Positions 1 to 5,147 of a DNA stretch of 6,339 nt are shown one piece after another (positions within the stretch are counted from its first letter, which is position 1; each line of letters begins with the position of its first letter). The notes beneath the pieces were generated by a model. The model worked only from the letters and a program-made list of their open reading frames with translations, did not search any database and had not been told where the DNA came from. Location: NCBI GenBank assembly GCA_021845705.1, contig JAJZVJ010000156.1, forward strand, positions 1-6,339, written 5' to 3'. The stretch is from a bacterium. Lineage in GTDB: Bacteria > Elusimicrobiota > Elusimicrobia > Elusimicrobiales > UBA9959. The translations under genes were made by a program, and so were the position numbers.

Positions 1-12
1 CCTGAGCCAGTA

Positions 13-48
13 GCGGCCCGCCGGGCCGCAGCAGCTTATTCTGTTTTC
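13..48 (+). terminator. Possible intrinsic terminator of an upstream gene
   Basis: A perfect 7-bp GC-only stem (13-19 pairing with 23-29, loop 20-22) is followed after a short gap by a T-rich stretch at 36-48. One reading frame of the upstream sequence stops at TAG 11-13, directly before the stem, which is the usual position for a Rho-independent terminator. The T-run is interrupted, so the call is weak. A competing reading is that another frame stays open from the window edge to TGA 61-63 and overlaps the next gene start as ATGA; in that case the hairpin would lie inside coding sequence. Confidence 0.3.
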
Positions 49-59
49 CTGGGGGAAAA

Positions 60-479
60 ATGAAAAGTACAAATCCTGGTTATTTAAATGAAAACGAGTC
101 CGGCCGCGGCGTACCGTTGACGGCCGTGTCTTACGACAGGACCCAGCACGCGGTGGTTACGGCCGCTATGGTCACCGTAGGGGGAAAGCCCGTTACCGCG
201 GAGATCTCCGGGGTCGCCACCGGCAAAGGGGAGGACCGTACGGTCAACCTGTGGCTTCCCGCTTTCCGCTTCAAAGGGCGGGACGGGGTGATGAACAAGG
301 CTCCCGGGCTGAACGCCGCGGCCGCCCTGGCCCCGCGCCAGGGGGCGCTGGACACGGCCAGGGTAATAGCTTCACGCGTTAATTCCTCCAGAACTCCGTA
401 TAAGGCCACTATCAGCGGCGGCCGCAGGAAGGCCAGGATAAATATAGCCTTCACCGGCAGGAACTGCCTGCCGGTTTAG
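60..479 (+). CDS. Hypothetical protein, small and basic, not recognised
   Basis: This 139-residue ORF does not resemble any family I recognise. The ATG is preceded by a G-run (51-55) four bases upstream that can act as a weak ribosome binding site. There is no signal peptide or membrane segment, so it is probably cytoplasmic. The protein has a clear excess of Arg and Lys over Asp and Glu, spread along its length. It has an alternating hydrophobic/polar pattern around residues 30-75 that suggests beta structure, an Ala-rich stretch near residues 85-100, and a basic cluster (GGRRKAR) near residue 120. The only cysteine is close to the C-terminus. It lies 16 bases before the next gene on the same strand, so the two are probably co-transcribed. 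The opposite-strand ORF here (131-454) has no good ribosome binding site. The gene is plausible by length, start signal and spacing, but its function is unknown. Confidence 0.6.
   Translation: MKSTNPGYLNENESGRGVPLTAVSYDRTQHAVVTAAMVTVGGKPVTAEISGVATGKGEDRTVNLWLPAFRFKGRDGVMNKAPGLNAAAALAPRQGALDTARVIASRVNSSRTPYKATISGGRRKARINIAFTGRNCLPV
453..475 (+). other. Hairpin at the 3' end of the first gene
   Basis: A perfect 9-bp inverted repeat (453-461 pairing with 467-475, loop 462-466) lies in the last codons of the upstream gene and ends one base before its TAG stop (477-479). Only three Ts follow, so it is a poor intrinsic terminator. It could act as an intercistronic mRNA stability or attenuation element ahead of the next gene, or it could be chance in GC-rich coding sequence. 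Confidence 0.35.
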
Positions 480-495
480 CTATAAAGGGGGGATA

Positions 496-915
496 ATGAA
501 AGACATTATGATGATGTTGGCGGCGGCCGTCCTTATCTGCGGGATAGCTATAGCCCAGCAGCCCGCTGGTAAGGGAAGCCAGAAAGAGACGAAAAGCGAA
601 ATGAAGCGTATGAAAGGGGACAAGAAGGCGAAGCTGAGCAAGTTCACGGGGACCGTGGACGCCGTGGACGCGGCCGCCGGGAAGGTAACCGTCAAGGATA
701 AGAAAGGGATGACGATGGTAATGCCCGTAGGCGCGGACGCGAAAATAATGAAAGCCGGCAAGGCCGCCGCCCTTTCGGATATAAAGGCAGGGGACAGGGT
801 TCATATCATATATGAAGGCGATATGGGCCGTCCCGTGGTAAAAGAGTTGACGATCAAAGATAGTAAGTTTATGAAGAAGGAAAAGACGAAAAAAAGCATG
901 TCGCCTAAATCCTGA
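496..915 (+). CDS. Secreted lysine-rich protein with a DUF5666-like core
   Basis: This 139-residue protein begins with a Sec signal peptide: Lys2, a hydrophobic stretch at about residues 5-20, and an A-I-A cleavage site before QQ at 21. Cys15 is not in a proper lipobox because the residue before it is Ile, so a lipoprotein is unlikely. After a Lys-rich spacer (26-49), residues 50-120 form a beta-rich unit. It opens with FTGTVDAVD, contains GKVTVKD, and ends with an ALSDIKAGDRVHI-type strand and turn. This matches the general pattern of DUF5666-like small OB-type domains. A Met-rich MTMVM patch (72-76) recalls the metal-binding strand of CusF, but the CusF Trp and His ligands are not evident. 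The C-terminal tail (121-139) is again Lys-rich. A G-rich ribosome binding site (486-493) sits close to the ATG, and the gene follows the first one by 16 bases. It is probably a periplasmic or surface protein of unknown role. Confidence 0.75.
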   Translation: MKDIMMMLAAAVLICGIAIAQQPAGKGSQKETKSEMKRMKGDKKAKLSKFTGTVDAVDAAAGKVTVKDKKGMTMVMPVGADAKIMKAGKAAALSDIKAGDRVHIIYEGDMGRPVVKELTIKDSKFMKKEKTKKSMSPKS

Positions 916-922
916 ACAGGGA

Positions 923-960
923 ACCGGCCGGGCCGGTACGGGGGGCGTGTTCTTTGTTTT
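923..960 (+). terminator. Weak hairpin and T-rich stretch after the two-gene unit
   Basis: Seven bases after the TGA at 913-915 a 6-bp stem (923-928 with 932-937, loop 929-931) is followed by a G-run and then a T-rich stretch at 949-960. The gap between stem and T-run is too long for a classical intrinsic terminator. The stronger hairpin at 965-992 may do the job instead. Confidence 0.25.
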
Positions 961-964
961 AAAG

Positions 965-992
965 CCTCTCCCCGGCGGGAGCCGGGGAGAGG
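965..992. terminator. Strong hairpin between convergent genes, likely bidirectional terminator
   Basis: A perfect 12-bp GC-rich stem (965-976 with 981-992) is capped by a GGGA tetraloop. It lies between the stop of the plus-strand gene (915) and the stop of the minus-strand gene (1011), 18 bases past the latter. Read on the minus strand it is followed by a short CTTT, and on the plus strand by no T-run, so it is not a textbook intrinsic terminator in either direction. Its position between convergent genes and its stem strength make transcription termination or 3'-end protection the best explanation. Confidence 0.55.
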
Positions 993-1010
993 GGTGCCCT
1001 CCGGACCGCT

Positions 1011-1823
1011 TTAGAACTTATAGGCGACGCCAAAGGTGATGGCCACCGAACTGGCCGCTACCGGGTCCGCTCTTAGTACGGACGGGACATTGGCCGCGCC
1101 CGAAGCTCCGCCGGCATTGTCCTTATATATTATCTGCGTGTCTTTCACAGGCTGTGAACTCAATTTGTCAACCCCGTTCTCGGTATATTTGGTCATCCTG
1201 CCTTTTGAAGGTTTCAGGCTTAATTGCTCGGCCCTTAGCTGGCCGAACAGAACGAAGCGGTCCGACACTTTATAGTCGGTCCCCACAACTCCGTGAAACC
1301 CGAAGCCCGTGGTGTAGGTCGTTTCCACTTCGGATTTTTTGGTTACGCCGGCCCGGGTCTCCTCCCAAAAGGTGGTTCCCTTGGCGCCTAAAGCAAGGGT
1401 CGGACCAAACCCCACGTAAGGAGTGAACGCCCCTTCTTTCGCCCGGATCTTCAGCGTTACGCTGAAGGGGACGAACGAGTCGCTCTCCTTTGAGGAACCC
1501 ACCTTGGGCGTTCCGGATTGGTCGTTCCACTTGTCCACTATTTTTTCGGCCCCGTAGGAGTAACCGATCCCGGGCTCTATGGAGAAGTTATCGCTTAATC
1601 CCACATCGGCCCCCAGCCCTATCTTCAGCCCGGCCCCCGCGCTGTGCAGGATAACCGCGTCTTTGGTCGTATTACCGGCCGCGTCCACTGCCAGGTCCGA
1701 ACCCCTGCTGTCCTGGGCCATGCCGAAGCCATACCCAAGGTACGGCCTCAGGGTAATGTCGGCCGCCGATACCTTCCGCGCCCCGGCCGACATCAGTATC
1801 GCAAGTATTATCAGGTATTTCAT
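1011..1823 (-). CDS. Outer-membrane beta-barrel protein
   Basis: This 270-residue protein has a Sec signal peptide: Lys2, a hydrophobic core at about residues 3-13, and a likely V-S-A cleavage site before A21. It opens its mature part with a strand of the type TLRPYLGYGFG. The rest alternates aromatic/hydrophobic and polar residues in repeated strands, such as FTPYVGFGPTLALG and FSIEPGIGYSYG, separated by Gly/Ser/Asp-rich turns and loops. It ends in a strand finishing AYKF with a terminal Phe, the signature recognised by the BAM assembly machinery. Size and pattern fit the small 8-10-strand OmpA-like or OMP_b-brl class. The longest predicted loop (about residues 210-250) is Lys/Ser/Gly-rich. 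The start is supported by AGGAGGA seven bases upstream. It stands alone on the minus strand and is divergent from the redox operon. Substrate or partner cannot be read from the sequence. Confidence 0.85.
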   Translation of the reverse strand: MKYLIILAILMSAGARKVSAADITLRPYLGYGFGMAQDSRGSDLAVDAAGNTTKDAVILHSAGAGLKIGLGADVGLSDNFSIEPGIGYSYGAEKIVDKWNDQSGTPKVGSSKESDSFVPFSVTLKIRAKEGAFTPYVGFGPTLALGAKGTTFWEETRAGVTKKSEVETTYTTGFGFHGVVGTDYKVSDRFVLFGQLRAEQLSLKPSKGRMTKYTENGVDKLSSQPVKDTQIIYKDNAGGASGAANVPSVLRADPVAASSVAITFGVAYKF

Positions 1824-1830
1824 TTTATGT

Positions 1831-1837
1831 TCCTCCT
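1831..1837 (-). promoter_or_regulatory. Ribosome binding site of the beta-barrel gene
   Basis: On the minus strand this reads AGGAGGA, a near-perfect match to the anti-Shine-Dalgarno sequence, seven bases before the ATG at 1823-1821. It fixes the start and suggests strong translation, as expected for an abundant outer-membrane protein. Confidence 0.85.
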
Positions 1838-1855
1838 AGTCTGGTTTGGTCCTCC

Positions 1856-1880
1856 GACTCCGCTATACGGAAAGTCTATA
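1856..1880 (-). promoter_or_regulatory. Possible -10 element and 5' leader hairpin of the beta-barrel gene
   Basis: On the minus strand a TATAGA-like element (1880-1875) lies at the edge of an AT-rich dip (about 1871-1920), with no convincing -35 box. It overlaps a bulged hairpin (1856-1862 pairing with 1868-1876, two-base bulge) that would sit near the 5' end of the mRNA. This is suggestive only. Confidence 0.2.
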
Positions 1881-1963
1881 TTTGCCGGCTAAATATTAAA
1901 TGAAGCCAACCTGACTTTTTCTTCAGCTTGTGCGCCCGAAGATCACGCGCGGCATAAGCGCGG

Positions 1964-1973
1964 TTACCGGTAA
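1964..1973. promoter_or_regulatory. 10-bp palindrome in the divergent intergenic region
   Basis: TTACCGGTAA is a perfect inverted repeat between the two divergent genes, where an operator would be expected. A neighbouring stem-like repeat (CGCGC at 1946-1950 with GCGCG at 1958-1962) lies just upstream. A 10-bp palindrome is not rare by chance in about 250 bases, so an operator role is only a possibility. Confidence 0.2.
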
Positions 1974-2015
1974 TTCCGGCGGGGCATTTCCGTCCGGCTG
2001 GCGGGAGGCGGATTA

Positions 2016-2060
2016 ATGCGGGAAGTATCGGCTTTATGCGCGGCTTTAATTATACTTTAA
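2016..2060 (+). CDS. Possible 14-codon leader ORF ahead of the dsbD-like gene
   Basis: A short ORF starts at ATG 2016 and stops at TAA 2058-2060, encoding MREVSALCAALIIL. It has a good ribosome binding site (GGGAGG at 2003-2008, seven bases upstream), better than that of the large gene behind it. Its stop lies ten bases before the ATG at 2071, so ribosomes finishing here could re-initiate on the dsbD-like gene. The peptide is short, hydrophobic and contains one Cys codon. It may be a genuine translational-coupling leader or a chance ORF; comparison between relatives would decide. Confidence 0.3.
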   Translation: MREVSALCAALIIL

Positions 2061-2065
2061 TTATC
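2044..2065 (+). repeat. Two tandem copies of an 11-bp AT-rich repeat
   Basis: CTTTAATTATA (2044-2054) is followed directly by CTTTAATTATC (2055-2065), matching at 10 of 11 positions. It is the most AT-rich spot in a GC-rich neighbourhood and ends five bases before the dsbD-like start codon. It contains a -10-like TATACT (2051-2056), but no convincing -35 box is present at the right distance. It may serve as an unstructured translation-initiation region for a gene without a good ribosome binding site. Confidence 0.6.
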
Positions 2066-2070
2066 AATGG

Positions 2071-3945
2071 ATGAGTTTAGCCCTAACTGACCACGAGCCG
2101 GGCCCGGTCGCGAAAGCGGCCGGGTTGCTGTTCGCGTTTATGCTGTTCTTCCTCTCCGCGCCGGCGCGGGCGGGGCACGTTGAAGCCTCCCTGATATCCG
2201 TGCGCGTTTCCACCGGCCCCGGCGGGATCTTCCAGGCGGGGCTGAAACTTAAAATGAAGGACGGCTGGCATGTCTACTGGAAGAATCCCGGGGACGCCGG
2301 GCTGTCTCCCTCGCTGGCCTGGCGGCTGCCCGCCGGCTGGAGCGCTGCGCCTCTATCCTGGCCCGTCCCCGTACGCCTGGAAGCCCCCCCGCTCACCAAC
2401 TTCGGCTATAGCGGGGAAGTCATTCTGCCTTTTACGCTCGCCGAGGCCCCCGGCGCCGGAACCGTTTCCAGTCTGCATGCCAGGGCCGAGTGGCTGGAAT
2501 GCCGGGAAACGTGCGTGCCTGGAGCGGCGGAACTGACGCTGCCTGTAAATGCGGGGGAAGCCCGGCGCGGGCGGGCCGGGGACGCCGCGGCCCTTACGGC
2601 TTCTCTTGCCGAAGTCCCGCGGCCCGCGCCCGGCGCGGCCGAAGCGGAGCGCGACGGCAATAAGGTCCGGCTCAGGCTGAAAGGCCGCTATCCCAGGGCC
2701 GAGTTCTTCCCGGCCGGGCCCGGCGTCTTTGAAAACTCGCGTTCCGCCGTGAGCGTAAGCCCCCTGGAAACGGAAATAACCCTGAAACCCGCGCCCGGGG
2801 CGCAATTGCCGGCGCGGGTCGAGGGCGTGCTCCTGCGCCCCGGCCTTCCGCCGGCCGAGATCTCGGTGCCTGTGGGCGCCGGCGGCGCCGCCGCCCGCTT
2901 CTTTTTCCTGGCTTTTGCCGGAGGCCTGCTCCTGAACCTGATGCCTTGCGTGCTGCCTGTCCTTACCTTCAAGGCGCTGGGACTTTTGAACCGTAAAGGG
3001 CAGCATCCTTCGCGGGCCCGCTACGAGGCGCTGGCTTACGCCGCCGGAGTAGTGCTTAGCTGCGAGGCGCTGGGTGTCCTGCTGATAACCGCGCGGCGGG
3101 CCGGGCGGACGCTTGGCTGGGGAACGCAGTTCCAGTCGCCGTGGCTGGTAGGCGCCCTGGCGGCGCTTTTCATCTTCGCGGGGCTCGGACTGCTGGGCGT
3201 TTTTGAATTCGGGGCCAGGTGGATGGGCGTAGGTTCCTCGCTTTCGGCGCGCGAGGGCAGGGCGGGGGCGTTCTTTTCCGGAATGTTCGCGATGGCGGCC
3301 GGGGCGCCCTGCACGGCGCCCTTCATGGGCGCCACTATCGGCTGGGCGGTCACCCGGCCCGCCGGGCAGGTTCTTGCCGTCTGCGGAGCGCTTGGCCTGG
3401 GCGCCGCGGCCCCGTATTCGCTTCTTTCATCCTGGCCCGGGCTGACAAAGCTGCTGCCGCGGCCGGGCAATTGGATGGTTGTGCTTAAAAAATTACTATC
3501 CGTCCCTATGTTCGCCACCGCGCTCTGGCTCTTGTGGGTGCTTTGGCACCTTCTCGCGGCCGCGCCCCTGGAGCGGGACGCGCTCTGGCGGCCCTGGTCC
3601 CCGGAGGCTGTGGAGAGCGAGCTATCCGCCGGGCATACGGTGCTGATAGATTTTACCGCCGCCTGGTGCCTGTCCTGCCAGGTGAACGAACGCACGGCCC
3701 TGGCGGACCCGCAGGTGCGCGCGGCCCTCTCCAGGCGCGGTGTCGCGGCCTTCCGCGCGGACTGGACCGGCCGGGATAGACGCATAGAGGAAGAGCTTGC
3801 CAAATACGGCCGCAACGGCGTGCCGCTTTATGTAGTACACCCGGGGGGAGGACCCGCCGTCCTGCTGCCCGAGATACTGACGACAGGGCTTTTGCTTGAC
3901 GCCCTGGGCCCGCAGCTAAAACCGAAAGGAGAAAGTACCCGATGA
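2071..3945 (+). CDS. dsbD: DsbD/ScsB-type thiol:disulfide interchange protein
   Basis: This 624-residue inner-membrane protein should pass electrons from cytoplasmic thioredoxin to periplasmic thiol proteins. A signal peptide (hydrophobic about residues 17-34, A-R-A cleavage) precedes a DsbD_N-like periplasmic domain (about 36-265). That domain contains DGWHVYWKNPGD and the redox pair C144/C148 in WLECRETCVPG. The membrane core (about 276-497) carries C293 in LMPCVLP and C414 in GAPCTAP, the two conserved intramembrane cysteines. The C-terminal thioredoxin domain (about 508-620) has C533-L-S-C536 and a cis-proline at P585 (GVP). Extra cysteines are C331 and C438. I count six membrane segments (about 276-300, 318-340, 357-378, 399-427, 432-453, 473-497); the usual seventh and eighth helices of DsbD are absent. 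The ATG at 2071 has no clear ribosome binding site; an in-frame ATG at 2140 would leave too short a signal peptide. Its TGA overlaps the next start as ATGA, showing translational coupling with a TlpA-like partner. Confidence 0.9.
   Translation: MSLALTDHEPGPVAKAAGLLFAFMLFFLSAPARAGHVEASLISVRVSTGPGGIFQAGLKLKMKDGWHVYWKNPGDAGLSPSLAWRLPAGWSAAPLSWPVPVRLEAPPLTNFGYSGEVILPFTLAEAPGAGTVSSLHARAEWLECRETCVPGAAELTLPVNAGEARRGRAGDAAALTASLAEVPRPAPGAAEAERDGNKVRLRLKGRYPRAEFFPAGPGVFENSRSAVSVSPLETEITLKPAPGAQLPARVEGVLLRPGLPPAEISVPVGAGGAAARFFFLAFAGGLLLNLMPCVLPVLTFKALGLLNRKGQHPSRARYEALAYAAGVVLSCEALGVLLITARRAGRTLGWGTQFQSPWLVGALAALFIFAGLGLLGVFEFGARWMGVGSSLSAREGRAGAFFSGMFAMAAGAPCTAPFMGATIGWAVTRPAGQVLAVCGALGLGAAAPYSLLSSWPGLTKLLPRPGNWMVVLKKLLSVPMFATALWLLWVLWHLLAAAPLERDALWRPWSPEAVESELSAGHTVLIDFTAAWCLSCQVNERTALADPQVRAALSRRGVAAFRADWTGRDRRIEEELAKYGRNGVPLYVVHPGGGPAVLLPEILTTGLLLDALGPQLKPKGESTR
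3925..3931 (+). promoter_or_regulatory. Ribosome binding site of the TlpA-like gene
   Basis: AAAGGAG lies within the end of the dsbD-like gene, ten bases before the ATG at 3942. Together with the ATGA overlap (3942-3945) it fixes this start and allows both independent initiation and re-initiation. Confidence 0.75.
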
Positions 3946-5093
3946 AAAGAACCCTGGTATTGCTGTCTTTGGTGCTCGCTGCCTCTATCGCGCGGCCGCA
4001 GTTTTCCAGTGCCGCGCCGGCCCCGGACTTCCGGATAGGCAAAGTGCTTAACGGGAAGCTTACGAAGATAAACAGCCTTAAGGACCTTAAAGGCAAGGTG
4101 GTGTTCCTGGATTTCTGGGCCACCTGGTGCGGGCCCTGCGTGGCGAGCCTGCCGCATATCAACCACCTGCACGAAGCGCTGAAGGGAGAGCCCGTGGTCT
4201 TTATCGCGGTTACCGACGAAGCACCTGAAAAGATAGGTGAATTCCTGAAAACTCACGAGATAAAGTCCTGGGTGGGCCTCGACGGGCTGGGGGCGGCTTT
4301 CAAAGCCTACAAGGTGAAGGGGCGGCCCGACGGCTATCTTATAGGCAAGGACGGGAACCTGCTGGCGCGCATCTTCCCGGCGCACCTGGAGGAGAAGGAC
4401 GTCCGTGACGCTATAGCCGGCAAGTTCAAAGCCAGGAAAATAGAATGGGAGGACGCAAAACCCGCCGTGAAACAGGCCGAAGAGGGCAAAGCGCTTTTCG
4501 AGATAAAGATCTCGTCCGGGTCCGGCAAGTGGCGCATGTCCACCTACCCGGATAAGATAGAAATGGAAGGGGTGCCGCTGAAATATGTTATAGCGAAGAC
4601 CTGGGACGTGGAAGGCGAGCAGGTAATTCTCGACACGCAGCCGGTCAAGTCCCTCAATGTAACCTTGAAAACCCCGGAGAACGGCCTTGACCGCGGCCTC
4701 GAAGTTTTGAAATCCGCGATACAGTCCGCGCTGGGCGTGCTGATCACGCCTGAACAGAAAGAAACGGACGTTTATGTTCTCGCCTTGTCCACCGCCCCCG
4801 GCGCTCCGCTTCCAAACCCGGGAGCTGCGGAAGTGCACCTCGGCCTGATGTCCTACGGCGGCGGCCAGCTGGTGGGCACCGCCGATATGCGGCAGATAGC
4901 GCGCGGTTTCTGGTCAAGCGTGGACAAGCCTGTTGTGGACGAGACGGGCCTTAAGGGAGTGTACGAGTTCGATATGAAGTGGACCTATGGAGCCCAGGCC
5001 GAACTTGACGCCCTTCTTGCCAGGCAGGGCCTGGTCATGGTGCCGGCGCGCCGCACCATAGAGTACCTGCGGGTAACTCCCGCAAAGCCTTAA
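3942..5093 (+). CDS. Secreted TlpA-like thioredoxin fused to a DUF3738 domain
   Basis: This 383-residue protein has an N-terminal signal peptide (K2-R3, hydrophobic residues 4-17, cleavage near residue 17 or 24). A TlpA/ResA-type thioredoxin domain follows at about residues 26-165. It contains FLDFWATWCGPC with active-site C63 and C66, and a cis-proline at P129 in an unusual R-P-D-G context. A Lys/Glu-rich linker (about 165-183) leads to a second domain (184-383). This domain matches the DUF3738/TIGR03435 pattern: an EGVPLKYVI-type segment near 209-217, and the closing VDETGLKGVYEFDMKW motif (332-347). It ends with a strand resembling TIEYLRV. C63 and C66 are the only cysteines, so DUF3738 is not itself a redox domain. 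The gene overlaps the dsbD-like gene by four bases, making that protein its likely electron source. The thioredoxin domain probably reduces periplasmic disulfides, for instance on apocytochromes or an unidentified client; the DUF3738 role is unknown. Confidence 0.88.
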   Translation: MKRTLVLLSLVLAASIARPQFSSAAPAPDFRIGKVLNGKLTKINSLKDLKGKVVFLDFWATWCGPCVASLPHINHLHEALKGEPVVFIAVTDEAPEKIGEFLKTHEIKSWVGLDGLGAAFKAYKVKGRPDGYLIGKDGNLLARIFPAHLEEKDVRDAIAGKFKARKIEWEDAKPAVKQAEEGKALFEIKISSGSGKWRMSTYPDKIEMEGVPLKYVIAKTWDVEGEQVILDTQPVKSLNVTLKTPENGLDRGLEVLKSAIQSALGVLITPEQKETDVYVLALSTAPGAPLPNPGAAEVHLGLMSYGGGQLVGTADMRQIARGFWSSVDKPVVDETGLKGVYEFDMKWTYGAQAELDALLARQGLVMVPARRTIEYLRVTPAKP

Positions 5094-5147
5094 GGGACGG
5101 GGCGTTCTTCCGCCTGGAGGCAGGCCGGCGTACGGTAAGCGTGCAAT

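Noticed and set aside
1..40. Minus-strand reading LLRPGGPLLAQ, which resembles a methyltransferase motif
   Set aside because: The frame is closed by a stop a short distance upstream on that strand and has no usable start codon before the motif. The resemblance comes from the GC palindrome.
131..454. 107-codon minus-strand ORF with a hydrophobic N-terminus opposite the first gene
   Set aside because: It starts inside a hairpin region without a good ribosome binding site and conflicts with a plus-strand gene that fits an operon arrangement. It was considered because the first gene is itself unrecognised.
1838..2070. Possible riboswitch or structured RNA in the divergent intergenic region
   Set aside because: Small stems are present but no arrangement matching a known riboswitch class could be recognised.
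2067..2090. Alternative ATG at 2067 in another frame
   Set aside because: It encodes only seven codons before a stop and has no ribosome binding site.
2353..3006. 217-codon minus-strand ORF opposite the DsbD N-terminal domain
   Set aside because: Low-complexity Gly/Arg-rich translation, no start signal, and opposite a recognised gene.
3036..3815. 259-codon minus-strand ORF opposite the DsbD membrane core
   Set aside because: It is Arg/Ser/Pro-rich with no domain pattern and lies opposite an unambiguous DsbD-like gene.
3828..4838. 336-codon minus-strand ORF opposite the TlpA-like gene
   Set aside because: The plus strand encodes clear thioredoxin and DUF3738 motifs across the whole span. 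The antisense frame has no recognisable domain and is expected from GC-rich codon bias.
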